From Lomentospora prolificans (lineage: Eukaryota > Ascomycota > Sordariomycetes > Microascales > Microascaceae): a stretch of DNA of 64,000 nucleotides. The stretch is taken from positions 1,612,001 to 1,676,000 of the forward strand of contig JARFXM010000006.1 of the NCBI GenBank assembly GCA_029532625.1. Direction: 5' to 3'. Positions 12,369 through 23,758 of this stretch are shown here, piece after piece. Numbering within the stretch: position 1 is the first letter of the stretch; every line of letters starts with the position of its first letter. The translations under genes and the position numbers were made by a program. The notes under the pieces are model-generated. The model was not told the DNA's origin and made no database searches. It worked only from the letters and a program-made list of their open reading frames with translations.

Positions 12369-13276
12369 CGACACTAGACAGTTGAATCAAAACGAAACGA
12401 GCCCAGAACTATAAAAAATGAGAGAAAATCCAGGCCATACAGAAAGCGAAGAAAAAGCGCAACTTTTCAAGATTACAGCAATGCAACGGAGCGAGGAATG
12501 TAATGAACTGGGCATATAAGGATAACGGCGTTTGATGATTTTTGGGGGCCCACACAAGATGTGGTATATTGGGGCGATTTTGCACATTCTATTCTCTTCT
12601 TGACCATTCTTGGTTTTCATCAGGTTGATTCGGAGAAGTTGGCTACGGCGCACTCTCAACGTCCTTGCTGATCCTGGGAGGGAGGGGGTCTAATATCCCG
12701 ACAAATGCTCGTTCTTGTATTTTGCTTCATCAACCCCCTTTCCTTTACCCAGTGTTGGCGTACGCGCTCAGCAGGACTTGAGCTTATAGAGCTCGGATTA
12801 TATCCCGAGCAGCTGAAAAGCGATATTTCTTTGTTTCAACAACTTCTCTTCCTACCATTTTACATTTCAATTGGGACTCTTTGATCCCACTTTTTTTTTC
12901 TGCGGATGTTTTATTGCTGGGGCTTCCCGATGGAGCCTTTGCCGTTCGCTCGTTGCTGTGTTGTCTTGATACTGTTCGACTACTGTACTTCGCGAGGACG
13001 GACTACCCTAGAATGTCCTTGTTCCTATTGGTGATTCAGATATACGGGCTCCTAGGAAGTTTGGAGAGAGGTTCGTTTTTCTTTCCTCTTATGTTCCTCC
13101 AAGCGGCCCCAGTTCCCCTATTTCTTTGGAACGCTGCTTATGTGTACACATTTAAAGTATCGCAATCGAGTTTGACTGTTCAGCATGCCGTTGTAAATCA
13201 GTGCCAGTGAAAGATTCTATATTTGTACAATGCAACATATACAGCGGCTCCGGGCTCGTCTTAGGGACTCGGAATC
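12369..13276. other. Convergent 3' flanks of LYAR and PEX10 genes
   Basis: No gene seen. A 109-codon ORF (12881-13210) is hydrophobic but has no start context, homologue signature or splice partner that I can recognise. The region should carry both polyadenylation sites. Confidence 0.5.
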
Positions 13277-14470
13277 TCATACAACGCGCAACGGGAGGAT
13301 ATGCTGCACCATGGTTTCCCTTCTGCAAAGCGGGCACTCTGGCTTCTCTCGTACCCAGTCCCCTATGCACTCCCAGCAGAAAACATGGCCACACTGCGTC
13401 GCAGAAGGGTCCTTGAGCTCTTCAAGACAGAGCGTGCACTTACGTTGCTGTGCACCCTTGATGAAGCCCATGACAGAATCGTTAGAGAGGTCATACCGCG
13501 CGCCATGTAGGATAGGGGTATGCGTTGCCGCCTCAATATTGAGCTTGGTAGAGTTGGCACCGGACGTGGAGAGTGTGTTAAGAAGTTGGTTGTTGGAAGC
13601 GTAGGCGTTGTCGCTAAGCGTCACATCTAGCTCCGTCGAGTACGCGTCGGCAAGGCGCTCGCGGTGGTTGTGATCCGGGACCGGAGCGGGACCTGACAAG
13701 ACGTGGCGCACGTGCAGGTAGGTCTGCGTCGCGAGCTGCACGACGAGAAGGGCGCCCAGGACTTCGTAGCCAGCGCGGTCGGGGGTGTCGGGCACCTTGT
13801 GCGTGAAGATATACCTCAGACCGAGCAATCGCTTGGAGATCTCGTAGTACGTCCCTGAAAAGTAGAACACGGCGAGCGAGACGGCGTAGATTGGTGTGCC
13901 TGACGTAATGGAGGCGAAATGCGCCAATAGATACCTCCACAGCCTTGACTCCTTCCCCCTTGCCTTTCCCTGGTCGGCGAGCTTCTTGACGCGCGCCTCC
14001 AGCGCGGCGCGAAGCTTGGTGCGGAGCTTGGGCAGGATCTTGGCGGCGGCGTAGGGCGCCAGCACCGAGGCGAGAATGTAGGCCGCCCTCCTGGATACCT
14101 TGGGCAGAGAGGAGGTAGGCGCGTGGACTTGGATAACGTCGGTGTACTCCTCACCGAGGGTCCGGTTACCGAGGAGAGTCGTGAGGGAGAGGTAGAGGAG
14201 GGAGGAGGCGAGGCGGGACTCGTGGGCCCAGGTGTGTGCAGAGCGGGCGCCGAAGATGGAGCGGTGGAGGGAGGAGAGGGTGTTTGCGAGGTAGCCGGTG
14301 AAGTAGGCGTCTTTTTGGTGGGCGCGGATGATGTCGGGGGCGGCGGCGTAAGGGAAGGGACTCGTGGGCGAGACGCGCGAGGGCGACAGCTTCGGGCCTA
14401 AGATGGGCCTTTCATTGGGGACTGCGGCGGGCTGTGCTTCCGCGTTGTCCATTGTTGGGTTGTGAGACAT
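13277..14470 (-). CDS. PEX10: Peroxisome biogenesis factor 10, RING E3 ligase
   Basis: Intronless, 397 residues. PEX10 is a peroxisomal membrane RING protein that, with PEX2 and PEX12, forms the ubiquitin ligase and retrotranslocation channel for recycling the PTS receptor PEX5. The N-terminal half carries the Pex2/Pex12-like helical domain, with the expected start region PDIIRAHQKDAYF and later hydrophobic helices (for example TPIYAVSLAVFYFSG). A C-terminal C3HC4 RING covers about residues 345-384: CTLC, then CGHVFCWECI, then CPLCRR. All eight ligands are present. The protein ends HILPLRVV, as is usual in fungal PEX10. A second in-frame Met (residue 7) is an alternative start. The gene is divergent from the ERD1-like gene with about 710 bp between starts. 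Confidence 0.95.
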   Translation of the reverse strand: MSHNPTMDNAEAQPAAVPNERPILGPKLSPSRVSPTSPFPYAAAPDIIRAHQKDAYFTGYLANTLSSLHRSIFGARSAHTWAHESRLASSLLYLSLTTLLGNRTLGEEYTDVIQVHAPTSSLPKVSRRAAYILASVLAPYAAAKILPKLRTKLRAALEARVKKLADQGKARGKESRLWRYLLAHFASITSGTPIYAVSLAVFYFSGTYYEISKRLLGLRYIFTHKVPDTPDRAGYEVLGALLVVQLATQTYLHVRHVLSGPAPVPDHNHRERLADAYSTELDVTLSDNAYASNNQLLNTLSTSGANSTKLNIEAATHTPILHGARYDLSNDSVMGFIKGAQQRKCTLCLEELKDPSATQCGHVFCWECIGDWVREKPECPLCRRETMVQHILPLRVV

Positions 14471-15184
14471 GGAGTATGTCGAAGACTCAATTATGTTATT
14501 GGAAAATTTGCGCTTTTACATGTATCTTGGTTGGGACGGCGGGCATTGCTGAGGATCGGGTGTCAGGGTTGGTGAAATGTTTAGTTCGGCATCGTGATGT
14601 AAGTGACGGGTGACGAGGATGAGCCTCGGCTTGGAAGCTTCTCTTGCTGGGCTCGGTAATAGTGGTGAGAACAATGGGTGCTCCTAGGTTCTCTACTCAA
14701 GGGAGTGGCAGAGCTGTACGATCACGTGCAACCACCGAGTTTGCTGCACGACAGCACTAGGGGTACATTGCTCAGTGATCCTTTACTGCACCCAATGGGA
14801 TGAAACAAGCCTAAAAAAATTAGACATGTTTTGTTATCTCAGGAAGAGAAGCTGATTCAGCGGATTGGAAAACTTTAATTCGTAAGCCAGCTGGCGATAT
14901 ACTTCGTAGCCCAGCCTTTCCGTACGTTACAGTGAGTGGCTCGTAATTAATTACCTTGTCTATCCCTCGTTCCATACGAACCGCGAAAGCCAACCCCCTG
15001 AATCAAATCCATTTTTTCTTCCCCAGACTTCCACAACGCCAGATTGACTATCAACGTCGCGACTTGTCTGGTCTGCTTCCGCCAGTTGGAGCTGAAGGGT
15101 TCTTGATGATTTTGGAGGGGAACCGGCGGCGTTTACGTCCTCTCTTTCCACATAGATGAATACGGCAGAGCTCGCGTGATAACG
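14471..15184. promoter_or_regulatory. Divergent promoter region, PEX10 / ERD1-like
   Basis: About 710 bp lie between two divergent start codons and must contain both promoters. I see no clear TATA box at a convincing distance and name no factor sites. Confidence 0.5.
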
Positions 15185-16455
15185 ATGAGTGACAATCATG
15201 GTGCTCGCGAGCTTGACTCGTTCAGTCTGCGGTTTCCGCTACCATACAGGATTGGATTTATAGTCGCTGCAGGTATGCGCAACTATCCTCGTTCCTCTTC
15301 GCCTTTATTTAGGCCATGGTCATTGATATTGAGGTGCCTCTAGGTATCTGGGGTTGGGGTGTCAATCTCCATCTCCTCCACGCTTTCAAGATCGATGTTC
15401 CGGCCCTCATCAGATATCCGCCCCGAAACTCCACAAACCATGCCTCCCACCATGCTTCCGCCTACCGCCTCGCCGGCCTAGTGTCCACGTTGTTCTGCCT
15501 CTCGTTGGTTACTTTCTGGATCTTCACCGGCGGAAGCCCCGAACGCGTTGTCGCGTACGACTGGATGCCGGTCAGCTTCCTCGCGTCGCTCTGCATCATT
15601 TTCCTCGTGCCACTACGTAACTTTATCCACGGCGGTCGCAGCAGGTTCATCGCAACATTAAAACGAATTAGCCTCGGTGGATTGGCCGAATCAAAAGATG
15701 GAAAATTTGGTGACATCATTCTAGCCGATGCTTTGACGAGCTACTCCAGAGTCCTTGCCGACCTCTACGTCTCCATGTGTATGTTTTTTACTCCCAGAAG
15801 CTCGGCAACGGATATCCCCAACCGGGGCGGAGTCATTGTCCCGTTTATCGTGGCGATTCCAAGCTTGATACGGCTTCGGCAGTGCCTTATCGAGTACTCT
15901 CGGGTGCAAAGGGCCCCGTATAGTCCCGCCACCGGCTGGGGCGGCCAGCACCTCGCCAACGCCTTGAAGTACTCGACGGCCTTCCCCGTCATCATCTTTG
16001 CTACCATCATTTCCCGATTGCCCAATGACCAACCAAATTACTCGCTCAACTGCGCCTGGGTCATTGCATCCCTCATCCAATCATCATACACGTTCTACTG
16101 GGATGTCGCCAAGGATTGGGATTTAACCCTGTTCAGGCCGGCAAAGGAGCGTCTTTCGTCGGAGTATCCGGCGGGGCTGAGGTGGAGGACCGTGTTTGAG
16201 CCGTGGACCTACTACGCTGTCATCGCGTTGGATCTCGTCCTCAGGTTCACTTGGTTGTTTAGGGTAGGCCCAGGACTGGTTCGGCTGCCCGACGGAGAAA
16301 AGATGGTGTTTTTCTTGCAATTCGTCGAGGTGTTTAGGCGGTGGGTTTGGATCTTTTTCCGAGTCGAGACGGAGTGGGTCAGGAGTACTTCCTCTGGGTT
16401 GGGCCTTGATGATATCTTGCTCGGTGACTACGACGGCAAGCACGAGGAGGACTGA
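15185..16455 (+). CDS. ERD1-like EXS-domain membrane protein
   Basis: Two exons: 15185-15272 and 15344-16455 (399 residues), with a 71-bp GT-AG intron at phase 1. I chose the acceptor at 15342-15343 because it joins FIVAAG directly to IWGWGVNLHLLH, the conserved first part of ERD1 proteins; a start at 15316 would miss that segment. The protein has multiple membrane helices (for example AGLVSTLFCLSLVTFWIF and FLASLCIIFLVPL). It has the EXS-domain features LADALTSYSR near residues 150-160, a Trp-rich central part with SSYTFYWDVAKDWDL, and the late FVEVFRRWVWIFFRVETEW. Yeast Erd1 retains luminal ER proteins and recycles Golgi glycosyltransferases and phosphate; the fungal role is inferred from this. 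Confidence 0.88.
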
Positions 16456-19400
16456 GTAATGTTTTGGGTGCCTTTTCGGGGAGCCAGATTTGACTAGTGG
16501 ATATAGACCAAAACGAAAACAGGCGTTCACTTAGAAAGGGCCGGATGGTGGGAAGATGATGGTTCATGTTTCCCAGAATGTGGGTTATAATCGGCGATGG
16601 TATGATTAAGGGTCAAGATATCATGTATACCAACCAGCGGAATTGGACAGCAGTTGCTTTGTCAAGATATAATCTAATAGACTGAATCTTTCGATACATG
16701 TACGAGTCGAAACATTTGGAATTATACCTGATGTAGGTCTAAAAGGACATCGATTGATGTTGGTCCCCGGAGCAGTTCGTGAGGATCGCGTCCAACTACC
16801 AATTAATTCCGCTCTTTGCAGGTGCGACGAAGGGATTCACAAGAGAGTAATCGGCTCATCCTGAGCTCAATTTCCCAGGCGCTGCAAGCGGTCAAGCGAA
16901 TGCATCGGCGAAAGAAAAAGGAAAAACTGAAAGAAGAAAAAAGGAAAAGAAAAAAAATCAGCCCCGGGTTTAGGGCGAGGGCACTCCGAAATTTCGCCGT
17001 CACAAGCACCAGCCTCTCTCGCCTCCTCCCCCGGCGAGAGCCGTAGCGTCGGTCAAATGGCTTAACCAGCGTACCCGACACCTAAACTGCCGCCGTTTGG
17101 GGTTGTCGGCTCCCTGCCCCCGCTCAAACCCACCATTGATACTACTTTTCTTCTTCTAGCGAACAGGCAAAGAGGAAGAAAAAAAAATCGTAGCCGAATA
17201 TTACTACTTCTTCTCTCTTCATTATCCATTTTGGACTCCATCGACCCCACACGGAAGCTGGCGAGCGGGCCGAACAGAGGAATTGAAGGATTGGTTGGCG
17301 GCCGGCTGGTATTAGAATGGTGTCCTGGGTTCAGTGCATCAGTGCCAGCACGGGTTCTTCGACTGGCGGTAGTCGCCAGCGCGTTACCCGTTTGTGGTTT
17401 TTATTGCGCGGACTGTGAACTCGGAAATCCCAATTCGTTAGGAATCAGAGCCGTTAGTGAGGAGGGGCCTATTAGCGAGGACTCTAGGGATGGATGGATG
17501 AGCCAGCGGATAACCTCGTACATCTTTGGAGTTGATCCGTACAGCTGGGATGGAATGGAACGATCCCCCCAAAAAGAGGAAATCATGAAAAGGTATGTTT
17601 AGGTGGCAGGACGCTGGCTCGTAAACGTCATTGATCCCCGCCAAGATTTAAGTTTCCCCAATTGTTGGGCCTACGAGATCTCGTTCTAGCCCTGGCTGCC
17701 CGTTTCGAGTACGTCGCGCCGTCGGCCCCATCAACGTTCGCCCGCGAAGCACATACCGCACAGTATCCATGAATATCGCCTGGCGAGTCCACCGATGACC
17801 AAGGCTGACATTGCGCAGGCCAGTCCCGTGATGCACCAGTACAATTCTATTCTCTGCGGCCCGGGTTTATCAAGATTTCCGGAGGACCCATCCACTGATC
17901 GCCACCGGTTTGATTTTCCTATTTGCAGTGCATTTGGGGGGCGGCTGGATCTCAGGAAAGCAGACAGTCATAATACCGGGCGCGACCCCGAATCAATTTG
18001 TCGGATTACCGGGACCAATAGCAGTTTAGCGGTTTTGCAGGGTCTCCCACCGAATTTCCCGCATATGCTCTTCAATTCCCTTGGGACAGTCGGGAATGCA
18101 ATGCAACAGGGATCCCGTGGCACGCACTGCCGAACCGGGATTTGGATCACGGCTCTTCCCTCTCGTTCGTCAGTGGTGTATAAAAAAAAATATTGCCTAG
18201 CTCCGGGCCACTATTTACTACCTTACCATGGAGTTTAACAGCCGGCTGGCGGTAGGTTCTATACAATTACCTGCGGAATGTTGCTTTCAGGTGGTGTGCC
18301 GCATCCATTCCAGTGCGGTTCCAAAATAGATTTCCCAGGCAAGCTGTGTGACGGCACTCGTCGACTCCATCGTATGTGCTGGCTCCGGTCGACCGTTCTG
18401 CCTTTTCCTTTTTTTCATTGATCATTCTTGTTATGTATTTAAATCACATTTGTGGATCCCACAGAGCCTAGCCAGCCCCTCGAAGATGGAGCTCAGTACC
18501 CGCGAGATCCATACGGATCCATCACTGGTGGGTGTCTCGTGCGGCAAGACAAAGCCGAAGAGCCAAGACAAAATTTCGAGTTCTTGGGTTATCGAGGAGC
18601 CACAAACGTCAGGGTGGTCATTCCCGTTCACGCTCCGATAACCCTAATTGCAGGTGGTCTTTGGGGATTTCCCAGTTGGCCGGCCCAGAATCAGAGCCTC
18701 ACTCTCTCCCTTCCCGGTCCTGTCTTGAGCATCGCTGGCCTATTCCCTTAAGTTTCCGGGAAATCGGTTCGGGCTAGCTACGAACGGGAAAGAGACCGGC
18801 GCTGTTAGTGGCCGCCGAACCCGGTAAGTGCAGGGCCTAAAGGCTCCCACACCACCTGAACAATAACTGTGGGCGAATCGGTTCGCTGGCTGGCACAATG
18901 GAGGGTACTCGCGCGCTCGCTGGCTAGCCGTCCGGTCCAAGTTACAAGTTGTAGATGATAGGGTCTAGAACAAGAGCAGAGCAGCAATGGCAAGAGTAGG
19001 GCAAGGGCACGAGCGACGGCGAGCCCAGCCATCCGGTTCAGAGAGGGTGGAGCTTAGTGGAACATGGACCCTCTCTCTCATCGAGCTCCATCCAAAGTAG
19101 CGACGTCATGAAGACAGCTGAGTATTCTATTAGTACATCCGACCGTGGGATCCTTCTTTTTTGTTTCCAAAGGCTAGGTAGACTAGACACTAGGGAACAC
19201 ACGGCGAGACCGGTCTTTGTTACGTCAATGCCCACCAGCACCAAGAAGGAGAGCCCGGGCCAGAACCCGCACAGCGCCCTCAACGCTAGAACGGGTCGAG
19301 ATAGGCAGATCCGCTTTCGGACCGGTGACCCCATCCAGGGCTGGTTGCGAGCCAGCCAGTTGGATCCCACCTTATCCACCACCTCCGCACCTCTGGGGCT

Positions 19401-20377
19401 TCTTTTTTGAACCCTGAACAGTAACGTGAAGGGAAGGTGGGAAGCTGGCCCTACTTTAGATCTGCACCGCAAAGTGTGCAAAACCTCTGGTCCCAAAGTC
19501 CAGGCGCTTCCCCGTCCTATTGCTAAAAAAGGGAAAAAAGAGGAAAAAAAAAAAAAAAAAGTAGGGGACAGAAAAAGTGGATGTTCTTTTCCCGCCTCGA
19601 ACTCGGCGCTTCGGTCCCCTTCCTGTGTTACCGGCGGTTCTGAGCAATCACTACTCACTCGACGTTTTGGGCATGCCCCATATTTCGTTTCTTTTTCGTC
19701 CCTCCAGTCGTGCATCCTCTGTTCTTCCTGGTGCAGGGTGGTGTGACCCACGATACCGAGTTATTCTCTTTTTTCAATACTTGCAGAGCCCTATCTCGTC
19801 ATTCCGCGGATACATTGACCCTTCTCGCTCCGCTCTTTCTCCCTTCCCTCTCCTCCCTTGCCTCTTTCCCCACGATCTACGTTCCGCTGGATTCGCTCTC
19901 ATTCTTGGCTAGTTGAACGACCTACTCACTTTGCCTCTGACATCCCGCTCAGTGCTCTCTGTTCTGGCCCTCATGCCAATCTGACGACCAAAGCGCCCTA
20001 GACCTATACCTCCTCATGTACACGGCCGAGGCGGGGAATCAAGCAAACACCTATACCTATACTACAGCCAATGCCGGTTTCTAGCCGTAGCTAGTGAAAC
20101 TTGTATTCCACCACCAGCGTCCCGAGTACATACACGCCTGCTGCTTGCTTTCTATGCATATCTAGCGCGAACCGCCAAAGCCGGCCTTGCACCAGGCCTC
20201 CTCCGCTGATATCTAAAGTAGCGTCCCGTGACTGTACACCATTTCTTCACGGCCTCCCTTCCTCCAGCCTCCTGCCCTTCTCATTACATTCTCACTCTTT
20301 TCCTTCTTCTCCCTTACAGCAATCATACCAGTCAGTGAGCCGCTATACGCTTAATTCTCTATCTAAACTCCCTTACA
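16456..20377. other. Long intergenic region, no supported gene
   Basis: About 3.9 kb with scattered ORFs below 240 codons, mostly low-complexity or antisense to one another (for example 19038-19751 minus). A 17-base A run sits at 19544-19560. The last 600 bases are C/T-rich and probably form the leader of the gene at 20378. Nothing else recognisable. Confidence 0.4.
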
Positions 20378-21769
20378 ATGGAGCCACCGACACCCCCAAT
20401 ACAATCTCTCCCACCCCAGGAGTCAGCCGAACTCTACCATAAGAGACCACTTCCCCCAATTCCGACGAAATCCAAGCCGAGATCCAAGTCCACTCCAGAC
20501 AGCCGTGGACCGAAAGCCGCCACCACACTTACACGATCTCACTCTGCAGCAACGCCTGGGGAGTACTTGCAGCGGCGGATGGAGAGCGGCGTCCCCTCAG
20601 TCAGCAAGCAGAGGCCGCCTCCCATTGACCTTGGCTCTACGAATCGACGATACAGTTTCTACAAACACTACAACCAAGCGGCCGGACCCTCAGCCCCGCT
20701 ATCGCCAGCAGCCGACGACAACTCCTCGGACACGGTCGGGCGGATTAAGCCCCACACCATGGTCGTGACACATGATACCCTAAACCCCCGCCTGAGCACC
20801 GTCCTCGGCGGCGGGACGACTTGCACCGCTCCCGCATCGCCAGCGTCGAGCAGTTACGCGAGTGATGAGGCGGAAACTACAGTGTCTGAACCGGTGCCGT
20901 ACTCACCGGTTCTCGAGAGCTACGAGGCGTATGCCCTCGATCACATCGATCAGGATGCTGACGAGACGCTCGTATGCGACCTCTTTGATCTCTCGCCTAA
21001 GGAACTTCCAAATTCACGTGCTTCGGCTCTCGTGCATCCTCTTACTATCCGCCGACCAAACGACAATCCGAACCGTTATAGCGGTTACACTTCTTCACTT
21101 TACAGCGATACCAGCCCAGCCCGGCCCCATCAATATCCCGTTGAACACGACGATGGCATGCTCATGACCCAGCGGACGAGCACGCATAGCACGTATTCCA
21201 ATTACACCGACATGGAGGAATACGTCATCAAGGACATGTACCACGAGACGATGGGGCAAATAGCGGCCTCGACGAGAGAGAACAGCCACATACACAGTCA
21301 TACGTCTTCCGACTCCAAACGCACATCGTGGGCGCCGGTGGAAAAGGTCAAGAGGCATCTAAGCATTTCACCTAAGCTGGGCCGCAGCCCGACAGGCAGC
21401 CAAAAGCGGCCCGCGAGCGCGCAAGCCAGCATGACGTTTGGGGGAGGGCAGAGTATGGCTCCCGTGCTGGCTAGCACTTTTGAGGAAGACGAAGAGGGCA
21501 AGCACGGCTACATATCGAGGGTGTTTAGGCGGCAGAGCATCGCGCACGAGAAGGGCCCGACTTGGCCGCACGAGGTGGCAGCATCTACGGCCACACTCAC
21601 CCCGGTAGATACCGCACCTACCGGCTCCGTGCTGAAGAAGAGGACATCTAAATTTGGCATGGGGTTGCAGGGCCTGGTGGCGCAGGCGAAGAAGGGCGCC
21701 GAGATGCTCACCAAGTCGGAGAGGAGGAAGCTCAGCCTGAGGCACAAGATTCGGGTCATTCCCGAGTAA
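20378..21769 (+). CDS. Hypothetical Ser/Pro-rich basic protein, fungal
   Basis: Single ORF of 463 residues; no family recognised. The N-terminus is Pro-rich and basic (MEPPTPPIQSLPPQ, then PLPPIPTKSKPRSKS), which could bind SH3 or WW partners. The middle is Ser/Thr/Tyr-rich and looks disordered, with many Ser-Pro and Arg-x-x-Ser sites. Around residues 310-400 it becomes basic again. The C-terminus is a short ordered-looking Lys/Arg segment (LTKSERRKLSLRHKIRVI). No membrane segment or signal peptide. Strong coding composition, a C/T-rich leader and lack of frame breaks support a real gene. A cytoskeletal or signalling adaptor would fit but is a guess. An N-terminal intron cannot be excluded. 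Confidence 0.75.
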   Translation: MEPPTPPIQSLPPQESAELYHKRPLPPIPTKSKPRSKSTPDSRGPKAATTLTRSHSAATPGEYLQRRMESGVPSVSKQRPPPIDLGSTNRRYSFYKHYNQAAGPSAPLSPAADDNSSDTVGRIKPHTMVVTHDTLNPRLSTVLGGGTTCTAPASPASSSYASDEAETTVSEPVPYSPVLESYEAYALDHIDQDADETLVCDLFDLSPKELPNSRASALVHPLTIRRPNDNPNRYSGYTSSLYSDTSPARPHQYPVEHDDGMLMTQRTSTHSTYSNYTDMEEYVIKDMYHETMGQIAASTRENSHIHSHTSSDSKRTSWAPVEKVKRHLSISPKLGRSPTGSQKRPASAQASMTFGGGQSMAPVLASTFEEDEEGKHGYISRVFRRQSIAHEKGPTWPHEVAASTATLTPVDTAPTGSVLKKRTSKFGMGLQGLVAQAKKGAEMLTKSERRKLSLRHKIRVIPE

Positions 21770-22379
21770 GAATTTCTTCCACTGGGGCGGCTATGGTAGG
21801 AGTGGGGGGCCTGATGGATCTCTGCGGCGGTTGGCTTTTGTTGCAGTTTTGTTTGTCGGGACTTGGCGCACTGGATGTGGCGTTTGGAATAGCGCTTATT
21901 GGTTCTGGAATCTGTCTTGCTTGGACTACAAGTTTAGATCATTCTTTTTATACATGTACGATCATGAAGCGATGAGGCGCTATGATTTGGGGGGACCGGG
22001 ATCGGGACTAACAAACCATCGGATGCTGGCGTAGCAGTAGATTATAGATTCAATATTATCAAGAAATCAATGGGAACCAATGGATACTTCGGGCTTAATT
22101 TTTTTTTTTTTGACACTTCATCCAGGTGTTCACTTGCGGATCCTTCCAGGGCGCCACTCCGATTGCTCTGACATCGAGGTCAAGTGACGAACGACTACTG
22201 GTTTCGGCCATAGCTAGTCTGGATGTTCCATCCTCGATGCCTACATCGAAGGGGATGAATTGATGGATGGTACATCTAATTGATCAATGGACCATGCGTA
22301 AAGGTCCGTCCACGGGCGTATTATGAGACAATCACTTGTTACCCGACGACGCGGCATCTTACTTAGTAATTGATACATG

Positions 22380-22486
22380 TGGGCAGGAAAGATGAGGAAG
22401 GAGCATGCAACCATTTGACCTTCTCGGAATCCGTGGGCAGAAAATATGAGGAAGGAGCATGCAACTATTTGCCTTCTCGGAATCCG
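22380..22486. repeat. Imperfect tandem duplication, two copies of about 54 bp
   Basis: Copy 1 spans 22380-22433 and copy 2 spans 22434-22486. Both begin TGGGCAG and end TTCTCGGAATCCG, and share the core GAGGAAGGAGCATGCAAC. They differ at a handful of bases and one indel, so the duplication is not brand new. Confidence 0.85.
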
Positions 22487-23021
22487 TGGGCCAGCGGTCA
22501 ACCTCCAGAAACTTACCTCGGCCCTTTGGATTCCACGGTCGCCGATTTCAGCTCTCAGTGAGCACCACCAAACACGGCCAGGCAACAGGTTATGTCGGCA
22601 TGCCATAACCTGCCCCCGTTAGTTGATATCTAATGCCTGGCGTCCGTTCCATCTAATCCAGCACAGGCAGCCTGGCCAAGTTCCACTTCGACACTCTCCA
22701 TTCGTCCCCTGCCCCCCTGCCGGCATCCGCGTGCAGTTCCTTGACATCGTTCGTCGCCCAACAGCTCTCGACAATTCGCCCGAGCGCATCTCTCCTCCGG
22801 CCCCACCGCTTTTTGACATTATTCCCCGTTTCCCATTCTCCCAACGCACAAACCACATCGATCACAGTTCGCAACCCTTCGGGAAACACCACATCCCTCT
22901 CTCCGTCCCACCCCCGCATTCCCAACCCTCGCCCCGGCGACTCGGTGCATGTCAATCGGACGCTCGGTAACTCCCCAATCAAGAAAGCTTGCCTACAAAT
23001 AAAGCCCAAAAGACCGCGCAA

Positions 23022-23057
23022 ACACGCACACACGCACACACGCACACACGCACACAC
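23022..23057. repeat. ACACACGC microsatellite
   Basis: About four and a half head-to-tail copies of an 8-base unit lie 70 bp before a candidate start codon. They are probably in a transcribed leader. A related AC run followed by an AT run sits at about 23441-23472. Confidence 0.85.
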
Positions 23058-23128
23058 CCCCCACCTCCACACACTTTACGCGCCGGTCCCTCCCTTTTTG
23101 GCCCTATAGTACGACCTCAGATCGAGCC

Positions 23129-23410
23129 ATGAGCCAAGCAGAACCGGCTTCCCTCGCTGCCGACCCAGCCCAATTCTTGCTCGCCGCCGCTTCCGCCGCC
23201 GACTCGACCTCCAATCCCGCTTCGGCTCCTTCCGATTCCCGGGTCACCAAGACCGCCTCCGCTTCTACCGCAGCCTCTCCCAACATTACCGAAGCCGAGG
23301 TCCAGAGCCTTACTACAGTTGTCCGAGACACTTCTACTTTGCTTGATCCAGCAAACGATACAAATTATTGGGATGTCGAGATGATGGCCCCTCCGAATGC
23401 CGGGTCTTTG
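23129..23410 (+). CDS. Candidate 5' exon (94 codons), possibly N-terminal exon of the Nudix gene
   Basis: ATG in a good context, then 94 codons rich in Ala/Ser (for example AQFLLAAASAADSTS) and a more ordered end (NYWDVEMMAPPNAGSL). It finishes exactly at a consensus donor, GTAAGT at 23411. Without splicing it stops five codons later. Splicing from 23410 to 23615 (acceptor AG at 23613-23614) is phase 0 and enters the open frame that contains the Nudix start at 23759. The segment may therefore be an N-terminal extension of the Nudix protein, or a separate short gene. No homologue recognised. Confidence 0.45.
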
Positions 23411-23758
23411 GTAAGTCTGATAATCTGACAAGTTTGCATGCACACACACACACACGCATATATATATATATAATTTCGTTCATCTTTTGTATTTTTATGC
23501 CTGTTTTTGTGCGCGTGTGCGTGTAATATTTCTGTTGGGGTCTTTGGTGCCCGAGTTGGGGTGAAGATCTGTCATGTCGTCATTACAGAATCTGCAATCC
23601 TGTCTTCATTCCAGCCTACTCCATCCGATCCACGCCGACAACCGTTGAGTGCTACGGTTTTCCCGTTCCACCAACAAGCCGACCTCCTTATCCTTAATCC
23701 TCTCAAACCATTTCCTCTTCTCTGCTTCCCGGCTTATTACGCACCAGCCCAAAATGCA

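Larger units (their letters stand above)
21770..23128. other. Intergenic region with tandem duplication and AC-rich repeat
   Basis: No gene supported. It contains an imperfect tandem duplication at 22380-22486 and an ACACACGC repeat at about 23022-23057. The final 400 bases are C-rich and probably transcribed as a leader. Confidence 0.45.

Noticed and set aside
19038..19751. 237-codon minus ORF
   Set aside because: Its apparent Phe run is the complement of an A-rich tract; no domain and no coding-like composition.
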